Source: Cystobacter fuscus DSM 2262
Lineage (GTDB): Bacteria; Myxococcota; Myxococcia; Myxococcales; Myxococcaceae
Direction of reading: 5' to 3'
DNA: 64,000 bases
Assembly: GCF_000335475.2 (NCBI RefSeq)
Contig: NZ_ANAH02000005.1
Span: 186,001-250,000 of the forward strand
A model generated the notes under the pieces. It was not told the DNA's origin. It made no database searches and saw only the letters and a program-made list of their open reading frames with translations. Of this stretch, positions 41,516-50,420 are shown piece after piece. The translations under genes and the position numbers were made by a program. Numbering within the stretch: the first letter of the stretch is position 1; each line of letters begins with the position of its first letter.

Positions 41516-42352
41516 GTGATTGATCTGCATTCCCACACGACCGCGAGCGATGGCCAGCACTCGCCCACCGGGCTGCTGGCCCTGGCGGCGAGTGCCGGAG
41601 TGAAGGCGCTCGCGGTGACGGATCACGACACGGTGGAGGGGCTGGCGGAGGCGGCGGAGGCGGCGCGGGCGCACGGCGTGGAGCTGGTCGCGGGCATCGA
41701 GCTGTCGGCGTTCGTGAACAAGCGCGAGGTGCACATCCTGGGGCACTTCGTCCGGCCGGACTTCCCGGAGCTGGCCGCCTACGCGTCCCGGCTGCGGGTG
41801 GAGCGCGAGCAGCGCATGGTGCTCATGGTGGAGCGGATGCGCACGCTGGGGTTTCCCATCCGGATGGAGGACGTGCGCGCCCTGGCGGGGGGCGCGCAGC
41901 TCGGCAGACCCCATCTGGCGCGGGTGCTGGTGGAGCGCGGGTGGTGCCTGGACGTGAAGGAAGCCTTCGACCGTTTCCTGGGGGCGGGAAAGGCGGCCTG
42001 GGTGGAGCGGTTCAAGCTGGACGGGGCAGAGGCCATCCAGCTCGTGCACCGCGCGGGGGGCACGGCCACACTGGCTCACCCCGGCAGCTCCAAGATTGAA
42101 CGGTACGATATCCTACAACTCGCACGGGCGGGCCTGGATGGGTTGGAAGCGTTACATTCGGACCACAACCCGAGTGTGCAGCAGCGGTACGTGAAGTACG
42201 CGAAGGAGTTCGATCTGGTGCCCACGGGAGGCAGCGACTTCCACGGGGAACAGGTGACACCAGGCCGGAGACCCGGAGACTCCCCCACTCCTCCCGAAAA
42301 CTTCGCGAGACTGCGCGCCCGGGCCACGAGTCAGTCCACACACGCGAGCTAG
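41516..42352 (+). CDS. PHP-domain phosphoesterase
   Basis: The product has 278 residues. All PHP metal-ligand motifs are present: DLHSHTTASDG, VTDHDTVEG, AGIELSAF, ATLAHPG and TGGSDFHG. The nearest characterised group hydrolyses nucleoside 3',5'-bisphosphates or trims RNA 5' ends (YciV/RNase AM type), and an insertion between residues ~95 and 175 matches that group. GTG start at 41516. It is followed after five bases by a cytochrome P450 gene, so they are probably co-transcribed. Confidence 0.9.
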   Translation: MIDLHSHTTASDGQHSPTGLLALAASAGVKALAVTDHDTVEGLAEAAEAARAHGVELVAGIELSAFVNKREVHILGHFVRPDFPELAAYASRLRVEREQRMVLMVERMRTLGFPIRMEDVRALAGGAQLGRPHLARVLVERGWCLDVKEAFDRFLGAGKAAWVERFKLDGAEAIQLVHRAGGTATLAHPGSSKIERYDILQLARAGLDGLEALHSDHNPSVQQRYVKYAKEFDLVPTGGSDFHGEQVTPGRRPGDSPTPPENFARLRARATSQSTHAS

Positions 42353-42357
42353 ACACC

Positions 42358-43728
42358 ATGCAAATGCAGACCCTGAACAACATGCTGGAGCGCCTGCCGA
42401 TGAAGGAGACCCACCGTCTCGGCATTCCCATCCTCCCCGGTGGGCTGCCCCTGGTGGGACACGCGCCCTTCAACCTCGGCGACACCCTCACCTTCCTGCG
42501 CGCCGCCGAGGCCAAGGTGGGCCCCATCTTCTGGATGCGCTCCTTCGGCTCCGAGATGCAGTTGGTGTGCATGGGCGAGCCCGGCTTCGAGCTGCTCAAG
42601 AACCGGGTGACCAGCAGCGAGTTCATCCGCGATCAGGCCCCCGAGTTCATCGGCGACGCGCTCCTGTCCCAGGATGGCGCCCGCCACCGCAACCTGCGCA
42701 CGCCCATGAGCGGGCCCTTCACGCCCCGGGGGCTGTCGTCCAGTGGCGCCGCCACCCTGTCCGCCGAGGTCATCGAGGCGAGCGTGGCCAGCCTGCCCTC
42801 CTCGCGCCCCTTCTCACTGATCGCCGAGACCCAGAAGTTCGCCCTCGACATCATCTTCCGCGTCATGGGCATCGACCGCTCGGAGATCGAGGAGTTCAAC
42901 ACGAACTACCGCGAGTTCACCCTCGGGGCGTTCCCGCTGAAGCTCGATCTGCCCTACTCGCCGCGCTGGCGTGCCCGCCGGGGGCGTGCGTGGCTGGATG
43001 CGCGCTTCTCCAGCCTCATCGCGGCGGCGCGGGGCCGTCCGGAGATGCCGGGCACGCTCTCGGCGATGCTGGCGGCGCGCGACACGGAAGGCCAGCCGCT
43101 CAAGGATGACGATCTCATCAGCAACCTGCGGCTCTTGGCCCTGGCGGGACACGAGACGACCGCGTCGACGATGGCGTGGCTGGGCCTGGTGCTCGCCCAG
43201 CGGCCCGACCTCTGGGAGAAGCTGCGCGAGGAGGCCACGGCGGCGCCGGGCCTGCCCCGCTCGCCCGAGGAGCTCAAGCGCCACCCCTTCGCCGAGGCGC
43301 TCTTCCGGGAAGTGATCCGGCTCTACCCGCCCGTGTCGTCCACGGCGCGCGAGGCGACCGAGGATCTGACGCTGCACGGCAAGCTCGTGCCCAAGGGCAC
43401 GATGATCACCGTTCCGCTGGGCACCTACGGCTACGATCCGGCCAACTTCCCCGAGCCGGAGAAGTTCGATCCCTCGCGGTGGCTGGGCCGGCGCGTGCCG
43501 CCCTCCTCCGTCGAGACGGCGCCCTTCGGCGGTGGCCCGCACTTCTGCCTGGGCTACCACCTGGCCTGGGTGGAGGTGGTGCAGTTCGCCACGGCGTTCG
43601 CGCGCGAGCTGTCGCGCCGGGGGGTGCGGCCGCAGCTGGCGCCGGGAGTCGCGCCGCCCAAGCTGCGCTACCTGCCCTTCGGTCAGCCCCCCAAGAAGGC
43701 GCTGATCGAGTTCGTGCCCGTCGTCTGA
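42358..43728 (+). CDS. Cytochrome P450
   Basis: The product has 456 residues. The oxygen-binding I-helix motif is ALAGHETTASTMAW, the K-helix E-x-x-R is in REVIRLYPPVSS, and the haem-binding loop is FGGGPHFCLGYHLAWVE with the axial Cys. No membrane anchor is seen, so it is a soluble bacterial P450. Redox partners are not adjacent. Substrate unknown; there is no biosynthetic cluster around it. It begins five bases after the PHP gene and converges with the chemoreceptor gene. Confidence 0.95.
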   Translation: MQMQTLNNMLERLPMKETHRLGIPILPGGLPLVGHAPFNLGDTLTFLRAAEAKVGPIFWMRSFGSEMQLVCMGEPGFELLKNRVTSSEFIRDQAPEFIGDALLSQDGARHRNLRTPMSGPFTPRGLSSSGAATLSAEVIEASVASLPSSRPFSLIAETQKFALDIIFRVMGIDRSEIEEFNTNYREFTLGAFPLKLDLPYSPRWRARRGRAWLDARFSSLIAAARGRPEMPGTLSAMLAARDTEGQPLKDDDLISNLRLLALAGHETTASTMAWLGLVLAQRPDLWEKLREEATAAPGLPRSPEELKRHPFAEALFREVIRLYPPVSSTAREATEDLTLHGKLVPKGTMITVPLGTYGYDPANFPEPEKFDPSRWLGRRVPPSSVETAPFGGGPHFCLGYHLAWVEVVQFATAFARELSRRGVRPQLAPGVAPPKLRYLPFGQPPKKALIEFVPVV

Positions 43729-43760
43729 GACGGGCACGGAGGCCGACGCACCAGGACACC

Positions 43761-45344
43761 TCAACGATCGCGTGCCACCTTGAACTTGCTGGTGAGCACG
43801 CTGAGGCTGTCGGCCACGCTCTGCAGATCCTGGGCGATGCGCGTGGTACGCCCCGTGGCGTCCACGCCCTGCTTGACCAGGTCCGCCACGTTGCGCGCAC
43901 CTTGCACGGCCTGCTCGCTGGACTGACGCTGCTGGCGCGTGGCGATGGTGATCTGCCGCGCCGCCTCGCTCGTGCCGCGCGCCAGCTCGACGATGCGCTG
44001 GAACACGGCCGAGGCCTGCTCGGCCACCTCCACGCCGCGATCGCTCGTCGCCATGCCCACGCGCGCCTTGGTGGCCGCCTCGTTGCCCGAGTCCTGCACC
44101 TTCTCCACGATGCGCCCGATGTCGCGCGCGGACGCGGACACGCTCTCGGCGAGCTTGCGCATCTCCGCCGCCACGAGCGAGAAGCCCCGGCCCACCTCGC
44201 CCGCCTTGGTGCCCTCCAGCGCCGCGTTGAGCGCCAGCAGGTCCGAGCGCTCCGCCACCTGGTTGATGACCTGGGCGATCTTCGACACCTGCTGCAGGTC
44301 CTGGTTGAGGCCCACGATGGCGTCGGCCACGCCCTTGGACTCCATGCGGATGTCGTTGATGCCCGCGACCACCTGGGCCACCACCGCCATGGCCTCGGCC
44401 ACCGCCTCGTGCGTGCGCCGCGCGCTGGACTCCACCACCTCGGTGGAGCTGGAGATCTGCTCCGCGGTGCGGCTGAGCTCCTCGAAGGTCGCGGCGATCT
44501 GCTGGGCGTACGCCGCCTGCTGGCTGATGACGTGCTCCTGATCCGCGGACGCGCCCGACAGGCCCCGCGAGGCGCTGGAGAGCTGCTCCAGGCGCGTGAG
44601 CAGCTCGGACACCGTGCCCCGGAGCGTGCCGAGCATCTCGTTGAAGGAGTGCGCCATCATGCGCACCTCGCCCGCCGAGGCCACGTCCACCTCGCTCAGC
44701 GACATGTCGCCCTGGGCCACCTCGCGCGCCGCCTGGGTCATGCGCGTCACCGGCTCGGCGATGGCCCGCCCGATGAAGAAGGCGATGAAGAGGCCCATGA
44801 GCATGGCGCCCAGGTACACGAAGAAGCTGGACCAGCGCATGGAGCGAGCCTCCTGCATCACCGTGGCCGCGTTCAGGCCCACCACGTACACGTAGCCGCC
44901 GGGCAGCCCGCAGAACGCCATGGGGCCGGCCTCCAGCCGCTTCTCGGAGCAGCTCCCCTCCTTCAGGAAGGGCAGGTTCTTGAAGGTCTGCGCGGACGGC
45001 ACGTTGCCCCGCTCGGCCAGCACCTCGCCCTGGGGCGTGAGCATCCCCTGGAAGGACACGGCGCCCGGCCGGCTCGTCTGCTCCACGCGATCGAAGACCC
45101 GCGACTTCACGCGCTCGAGGATGGGCGGCGGCGGACTCATCCCCCGCGCTTCGCTCTCCTCCAGCAGCAACGAGATGTCCTGCGCGGCGAGCCCGCCCAC
45201 CGCGTGCGCCTGTTCCTCGAGCCGCAGCAGCCCCTGCTCACGCTGCTGCTCGGGATAGTAGAAACCGTTGAACAGGGCCACGGCGAGGCTGGGGACCAGC
45301 ACCGCGAATGCCACCTGCCAGCGTAGACTAAGCCGACCCCACAT
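43761..45344 (-). CDS. Methyl-accepting chemotaxis protein
   Basis: The product has 527 residues. TM1 is near the N-terminus (WQVAFAVLVPSLAVALF), a periplasmic sensor of about 150 residues with two cysteines (EGSCSEKR, AFCGLPGG) follows, then TM2 (FFVYLGAMLMGLFIAFFIG), HAMP, and the signalling domain. The hairpin tip that touches CheA/CheW is ERSDLLALNAALEGTKAGE. No C-terminal CheR pentapeptide. No chemotaxis genes are adjacent, so it is an orphan receptor. The 212 bp upstream of it leads to nuoA. Confidence 0.94.
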   Translation of the reverse strand: MWGRLSLRWQVAFAVLVPSLAVALFNGFYYPEQQREQGLLRLEEQAHAVGGLAAQDISLLLEESEARGMSPPPPILERVKSRVFDRVEQTSRPGAVSFQGMLTPQGEVLAERGNVPSAQTFKNLPFLKEGSCSEKRLEAGPMAFCGLPGGYVYVVGLNAATVMQEARSMRWSSFFVYLGAMLMGLFIAFFIGRAIAEPVTRMTQAAREVAQGDMSLSEVDVASAGEVRMMAHSFNEMLGTLRGTVSELLTRLEQLSSASRGLSGASADQEHVISQQAAYAQQIAATFEELSRTAEQISSSTEVVESSARRTHEAVAEAMAVVAQVVAGINDIRMESKGVADAIVGLNQDLQQVSKIAQVINQVAERSDLLALNAALEGTKAGEVGRGFSLVAAEMRKLAESVSASARDIGRIVEKVQDSGNEAATKARVGMATSDRGVEVAEQASAVFQRIVELARGTSEAARQITIATRQQRQSSEQAVQGARNVADLVKQGVDATGRTTRIAQDLQSVADSLSVLTSKFKVARDR

Positions 45345-45518
45345 GCCCGGCGCTGCTCCTGTCTGATCGCACGACGCGTCGGGCCAGGACCCTAGGGGGC
45401 GGCGCGCGGAGCGTCAAACCCCGCCCTCGCGCCTCCTTGGCACGCGGGGAGGAGGGCCCGGGGGGCCGCCGGGGCTTTCCGCTGTCATGTCCGGGGGTTG
45501 GCGCTTCCGGGTTTCACG

Positions 45519-45547
45519 TTGACACCTCTCGCGGCTGTCCCTAGGGT
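45519..45547 (+). promoter_or_regulatory. Sigma-70-type promoter of nuoAB
   Basis: TTGACA (45519-45524) is separated by exactly 17 bp from TAGGGT (45542-45547). The nuoA ATG is at 45557, so the transcript would begin only about 2-4 bases before the start codon, giving a near-leaderless message. Confidence 0.55.
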
Positions 45548-45556
45548 CCGCGAGCG

Positions 45557-45943
45557 ATGACCCCCGCGATTGATCCGAACAACCCCCTGAGCTCCTACCT
45601 GCCGCTGGCGCTCGTGCTGCTGCTGGCGGGCGTGCTGGCGCTCGTCATCGTGAACCTGGCGGCCCTCGCGGGCCCCAAGCGGCCGAGCTCCATCAAGTCC
45701 GCTCCCTTCGAGGCCGGCTCGGCGAGCAGCGGAACGGCGCGCCAGCGCTTCGCGGTGAAGTTCTACGTGGTGGCCCTGCTGTTCATCGTGTTCGACGTCG
45801 AGGCGGTCTTCCTGTACCCCTGGGCGGTGAACTTCCAGGCACTCGGCTGGTTCGGCTACGCGGAGATGGTGGTTTTCGCGGCGACTGTCGTGGTGGGCCT
45901 TATCTACGTCTGGAAGAAGGGCGCTCTCGAGTGGGAGCACTGA
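45557..45943 (+). CDS. nuoA: NADH-quinone oxidoreductase subunit A
   Basis: The product has 128 residues with three transmembrane helices. The conserved loop between TM1 and TM2 includes KSAPFEAGSASSGTARQRF, matching the YECG-type loop near the quinone site, but here E-A-G lacks the usual cysteine. FYVVALLFIVFDVEAVFLYPWA is the family signature. Part of the membrane arm of complex I. First gene of nuoAB; followed six bases later by nuoB. Confidence 0.95.
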   Translation: MTPAIDPNNPLSSYLPLALVLLLAGVLALVIVNLAALAGPKRPSSIKSAPFEAGSASSGTARQRFAVKFYVVALLFIVFDVEAVFLYPWAVNFQALGWFGYAEMVVFAATVVVGLIYVWKKGALEWEH

Positions 45944-45949
45944 GGAACC

Positions 45950-46507
<558 letters not shown>

Positions 46508-46535
46508 CACCCCGACGCCAGCACCGGTCGGACCC

Positions 46536-46573
46536 GGGCCCCGTGAACCTCCAGTCCGGAGGGGACGGGGCCC
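46536..46573. terminator. Bidirectional terminator after nuoB
   Basis: GGGCCCCGT (46536-46544) pairs perfectly with ACGGGGCCC (46565-46573), and the loop contains a further CTCC/GGAG pairing. nuoB and the thioesterase gene converge on it. Confidence 0.65.
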
Positions 46574-46582
46574 TCGTCATGT

Positions 46583-47065
46583 CTACCAGCGGTGGTACGC
46601 GGGGTGGCCCGGCTTCACCGCGACGAAGGTGCCCCGGCACGTCGCGCACACCTTGCCCCCAGCGGTGAGGGTGCCCTCGACGACGACCTTGTCCCCCTCC
46701 TGGGACACGGGGCCGGCCTCGAGACGCAGGGGCCCCAGGGGCGTGGGGCGCTTGAGCTGGATGGAGTACTCGGCGGTGACGGTACAGGGCGGTGTGTCCA
46801 GGCCCCGCTCCTTCATCAACGTGTGGGCCGCCGTCCAGTTGCAGTGACAGTCGAGCAACGCGCCGATGATTCCGCCACTCACCACGCCGGGGAAGGCCTG
46901 GTGGTGCTCGGCGGGGGTCCAGTCGGCGACGACCCGCTCCCCCTCCACGATGCTGCGGATTCGCAGACCTTGAGAATTGGCGGGGCCGCAACCAAAGCAG
47001 GCCAGATGGGGAGCGAAGCGTTCCTGGAGGCTCTCGGGGGAAGTCGGGGACATGGCACTCACCAT
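46583..47065 (-). CDS. PaaI-like hotdog thioesterase
   Basis: The product has 160 residues with a hotdog fold. Motifs include [35 protein letters not shown], with the catalytic acid in the helix after VSGG, and [18 protein letters not shown]. Such enzymes hydrolyse acyl-CoA thioesters. A Cys cluster (CFGCG, CATCRG) is present as in the subgroup. It breaks the complex I genes, facing against nuoA-nuoB, and is divergent from the cyclase gene. Its tie to respiration is unknown. Confidence 0.86.
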   Translation of the reverse strand: MVSAMSPTSPESLQERFAPHLACFGCGPANSQGLRIRSIVEGERVVADWTPAEHHQAFPGVVSGGIIGALLDCHCNWTAAHTLMKERGLDTPPCTVTAEYSIQLKRPTPLGPLRLEAGPVSQEGDKVVVEGTLTAGGKVCATCRGTFVAVKPGHPAYHRW

Positions 47066-47178
47066 ACGCTTCCGTTAACAGTCGTGCCGCGAGGCGGGCG
47101 GGCGTCCGCCTCGGAAATGCGTGCTCCCCGACGTCCGTGCGAGGATGCCCGCACCTCCCTCCCTACTTCAGAGGTTTC

Positions 47179-48516
47179 GTGGACGACTCCGGGCAGACCC
47201 GCCCCCCGCAGGCCGATTTCCTGCGGGAGCCGGTGGACAAGGCCCTCAAGGCCGAGCGCCAGAACAGCACGGTGCGGCTGGCGTGGCTGCGCTGCCTCGG
47301 GGTGTCCCTCGTGCTGCTCGTCACGGTGTACCTGGGCCTGGTGCGGGGGCTCGAAGACTGGCGGGTGTACCTCGCCCCCTTCCTCGCCTACTGGCTGTGT
47401 ACCGTCGTGTCACTCGCGGTGGTGGTGCGCTGGCGCCGGGTGGCGAGCTGGGCCGGGCTGTCCCTGGCGGTGGTGGATGTGCCCGCCATCTATTGGTTGC
47501 AGCACCTCGCCCTGCCCGTCTCTCCCTTCCCGGCGGGCGTGGCGGGCTTCACGCTCGGCCTCTACGCGCTCGTCATCGTCCTGTCCGCCCTGTCCATGCG
47601 CCGCACGGTGCTCCTCCTGGTGGCGGCCGTGGCGGCCGTGGCCGAGGTGCAACTGCAGGCCGAGGCCGACGTGGGCATGGGCGCCCGATTGGTGGCGGTG
47701 CTGGTGCTCGCGTTGACGGCGGGGGCCTCGCGCTACCTCTTCCACCGCATCCACGTGCTCGTCTCCGCGCTGACGCGCGAGGAGCTCAAGCGCGCCCAGC
47801 TCGGGCGCTACTTCGCCCCCGCCGTCGCCGAGCGCCTGCAGGACCTGGCCTCTCCCGCGTCCCGGCCCGAGCTGCGCGAGGTGACGCTGCTCTTCGCGGA
47901 CCTGCGCGACTTCACCGCGATGAGCGAGCGGCTGTCGCCCGAGGCCGTGGTCACCCTGCTCAACGAGTACTACGGGCACATGGTGGAGGTGGTGTTCCGC
48001 CATGGGGGCACGCTCGACAAGTTCATTGGGGACGCACTCATGGTGTATTTCGGGGCCCCCCTGCCCGAGCCCGAGCACCCCCGGCGCGCGGTGGAGTGCG
48101 CCCTGGAGATGGTGCGGGAGCTGGAGGTGGTGAACGCCCGGCGGGCGGCGCGGGGAGAGCCCGTGCTGCGCATGGGGGTGGGCCTGCACACCGGCCGGGT
48201 GGTGTTGGGCAACATCGGCTCCATGGCCCGGCGCCTCGAGTACACCGCCATTGGCGACACGGTGAACCTGGCCAGTCGGATCGAACAGCTCACCAAGCGG
48301 CACGGTACGCCGGTGCTGGTGTCCCGGGAGACGCGCGAGCGGGCGGGCGACGGCTTCCTGTGGAAGGAGCTCCCCCCCACCCCCGTGGCGGGCAAGCGCG
48401 AGCCGGTGTCCACGTTCATTCCCCTGGACCCCCGGGAAAACGCCGGGGTGGTGGCCCGGAAGCCCCGATCGGGGGAACGCCGGCTTCTGTCTCGCGTAAG
48501 TGGCGAGGATGGCTAA
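47179..48516 (+). CDS. Membrane class III adenylate cyclase (class IIIb type)
   Basis: The product has about 445 residues with six transmembrane segments in the first ~200, then a linker ([20 protein letters not shown]) and a cyclase catalytic domain. Metal Asp residues are in LFADLRDFT and [10 protein letters not shown]; the base-specifying Lys is in LDKFIGD; Thr in LEYTAIGD takes the place of Asp, the class IIIb form; transition-state Asn and Arg are in [10 protein letters not shown]. All catalytic residues are present, so it should make cAMP. The start is uncertain (GTG 47137 or 47179; I prefer 47179, with GAGG upstream). It sits between nuoB and nuoC. Confidence 0.88.
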   Translation: MDDSGQTRPPQADFLREPVDKALKAERQNSTVRLAWLRCLGVSLVLLVTVYLGLVRGLEDWRVYLAPFLAYWLCTVVSLAVVVRWRRVASWAGLSLAVVDVPAIYWLQHLALPVSPFPAGVAGFTLGLYALVIVLSALSMRRTVLLLVAAVAAVAEVQLQAEADVGMGARLVAVLVLALTAGASRYLFHRIHVLVSALTREELKRAQLGRYFAPAVAERLQDLASPASRPELREVTLLFADLRDFTAMSERLSPEAVVTLLNEYYGHMVEVVFRHGGTLDKFIGDALMVYFGAPLPEPEHPRRAVECALEMVRELEVVNARRAARGEPVLRMGVGLHTGRVVLGNIGSMARRLEYTAIGDTVNLASRIEQLTKRHGTPVLVSRETRERAGDGFLWKELPPTPVAGKREPVSTFIPLDPRENAGVVARKPRSGERRLLSRVSGEDG

Positions 48517-48525
48517 GGGATTCCG

Positions 48526-48555
48526 TTGACGCCCCCCAAGGCGCGTCCTTATAAC
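48526..48555 (+). promoter_or_regulatory. Sigma-70-type promoter of nuoCDGHI
   Basis: TTGACG (48526-48531), an 18-bp spacer, then TATAAC (48550-48555), 33 bp before the nuoC start. This supports nuoC-I as its own transcription unit. Confidence 0.6.
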
Positions 48556-48587
48556 GCCCCGGATTCCCTAGCCAGCATCGAGGCCTC

Positions 48588-49115
48588 TTGAGCACCTACG
48601 CACTCGACAGGGTCACTGCCCAGTTTCCGGAGGCAGTGGCGGAGCGCTATTTGGACCGCACGGGCGGCGCCTGGGCCGTCATCCACGCGGAGCACCTTCC
48701 CAAGGTGGCCGCCTTCCTCAAGCACGAGCTGGACTTCAAGCTCTTCGTGTCGATCGACGCGGTGGACCGGCTCCACCTGGCGGAGAACGATCCGCGCTTC
48801 GAGGTCGTCTACTTCATCAGCTCCCTGTCGCGCCGCGAGCACGTGCGCCTCAAGGTGCGGGTGAGCGAAGCGCAGTTGGAGATCCCCTCGCTGGTGCCCG
48901 TGTTCAAGGGCGCCAACTGGTGGGAACGCTTCGTGTGGGACTTCTACGGCGTGCGCTTCGCGGGACACCCGGACCTGCGCCGCGTGTTGCTCTACGAGGA
49001 GTTCCAGGGCCACCCCCTGCGCAAGGACTACGCCCTGCGCGACCGGCAGCCGCTCATTCCCGAGCGGCCCATCAAGGACATCTTCCGCGGCCCCGGTACC
49101 AGCGGCGTCTCCTGA
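48588..49115 (+). CDS. nuoC: NADH-quinone oxidoreductase subunit C
   Basis: The product has 175 residues, begins with TTG preceded by GAGG, and has the 30-kDa-subunit signature WERFVWDFYGVRFAGHPDLRR followed by GHPLRKDYAL. It forms the connecting part of the peripheral arm with NuoD. Here NuoC and NuoD are separate proteins, unlike the fused E. coli form. Followed by nuoD after 39 bases. Confidence 0.96.
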   Translation: MSTYALDRVTAQFPEAVAERYLDRTGGAWAVIHAEHLPKVAAFLKHELDFKLFVSIDAVDRLHLAENDPRFEVVYFISSLSRREHVRLKVRVSEAQLEIPSLVPVFKGANWWERFVWDFYGVRFAGHPDLRRVLLYEEFQGHPLRKDYALRDRQPLIPERPIKDIFRGPGTSGVS

Positions 49116-49154
49116 TCGCCCGCTCTCCCACCGGCCACGCCCCTCGAGGACATC

Positions 49155-50420
49155 ATGGCGGACCCCCACAAGCCCGCAGCCCATCCCAGCCCCGACGTGC
49201 CCAACCCGGACACCGACGCCTATGCCCAGGAGTCGGAGCTGGAGGCGCACCTGCAGTCCAAGCCCATGTTCATCAACATGGGCCCCTCCCACCCCGCCAT
49301 GCACGGCACGGTGCGCATGAAGGTGCACCTGGAGGGAGAGACCATCAAGGACGCCGACTGCGAGATCGGCTTCTTGCACCGCGGCTTCCAGAAGAGCTGC
49401 GAGAACGTCACCTGGACGCAGTGCCTGCCCTATACGGACCGGCTCAACTACGCGTCCCCGTTGATGAACAACTTCGGCTTCCTCAACGCCGTGGAGAAGC
49501 TCATCGGCCTGGAGATCCCCGAGCGCGCCCAGTACGTCCGCGTCATCGGCTCGGAGCTGCACCGCATCCATGATCACCTCACGTGCGTGGCGGCGACGGG
49601 CATGGAGCTCGGAGGCTTCGCGCCCTTCCTCTTCGCCATGGAGGCGCGCGAGCTCATCATGGACCGGGTGGCCGAGCTGACGGGAGCGCGGCTGACGACC
49701 AGCTTCGGCCGCGTGGGCGGGCTCAACCGCGATCTGCCCGAGGGGTGGATCGAGCGGACCCTCAAGTCGCTGGACAAGATCCGCGAGCTGAACGTCGAGG
49801 TGGAATCGCTCCTGTCGCGCAACCGCATCTTCGTGGACCGCATGAAGGGCACCGGCATCATCACCGCCGAGGACGCCATCGACTACGGCTGGACGGGCCC
49901 GTGCCTGCGCGCCTGCGGCGTCGACTATGACTTGCGCAAGACGCGGCCGTACTGGGTGTACAACCAGCTCGACTTCGACGTGCCGGTGGGCGAGCACGGT
50001 GACAACTACGACCGCTACCTCATGCGCATCGAGGAGATGAAGCAGTCGGAGCGAATCCTGCGCCAGGCGCTGGCGAAGATCCCCAGCGGGCCCATCATCG
50101 TGGACGACTGGCGCATCGCGCTGCCGCCCAAGCCCGAGGTGTACGGCACCATCGAGGGCGTCATCTCCCACTTCAAGCTGGTGATGGAGGGCATCCAGGT
50201 GCCCGCCGGCGAGGTCTTCGACTCCACCGAGTCCGCCAACGGCGAGCTGGGCTGGTACATCGTGAGCGACGGCGGCGGCCGGCCCTACAAGGTCCACGTG
50301 CGCGCGCCGGGCTTCCCCATCCTGTCCGCCGTCTCGTCCATGGTGACGGGCCATATGCTCGCGGACCTGATTCCCACGTTTGACACGATCAACATGATCG
50401 GCGGCGAGGTCGAGCAGTGA
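49155..50420 (+). CDS. nuoD: NADH-quinone oxidoreductase subunit D
   Basis: The product has 421 residues. It has NMGPSHPAMHGTVRM, HRGFQKSCEN and the quinone-site region VTGHMLADLIPTFDTI near the C-terminus. It forms much of the quinone-binding pocket with NuoB. ATG preceded by GAGGACATC. Its stop overlaps the nuoG start (GTGA), so nuoG follows directly where nuoE and nuoF are usually found. Confidence 0.97.
   Translation: MADPHKPAAHPSPDVPNPDTDAYAQESELEAHLQSKPMFINMGPSHPAMHGTVRMKVHLEGETIKDADCEIGFLHRGFQKSCENVTWTQCLPYTDRLNYASPLMNNFGFLNAVEKLIGLEIPERAQYVRVIGSELHRIHDHLTCVAATGMELGGFAPFLFAMEARELIMDRVAELTGARLTTSFGRVGGLNRDLPEGWIERTLKSLDKIRELNVEVESLLSRNRIFVDRMKGTGIITAEDAIDYGWTGPCLRACGVDYDLRKTRPYWVYNQLDFDVPVGEHGDNYDRYLMRIEEMKQSERILRQALAKIPSGPIIVDDWRIALPPKPEVYGTIEGVISHFKLVMEGIQVPAGEVFDSTESANGELGWYIVSDGGGRPYKVHVRAPGFPILSAVSSMVTGHMLADLIPTFDTINMIGGEVEQ

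Noticed and set aside
46508-48525. Mobile-element insertion breaking the nuo operon
   Set aside because: The thioesterase and cyclase have normal GC content, their own signals and no repeats or transposase around them, so rearrangement rather than a recent insertion is more likely.
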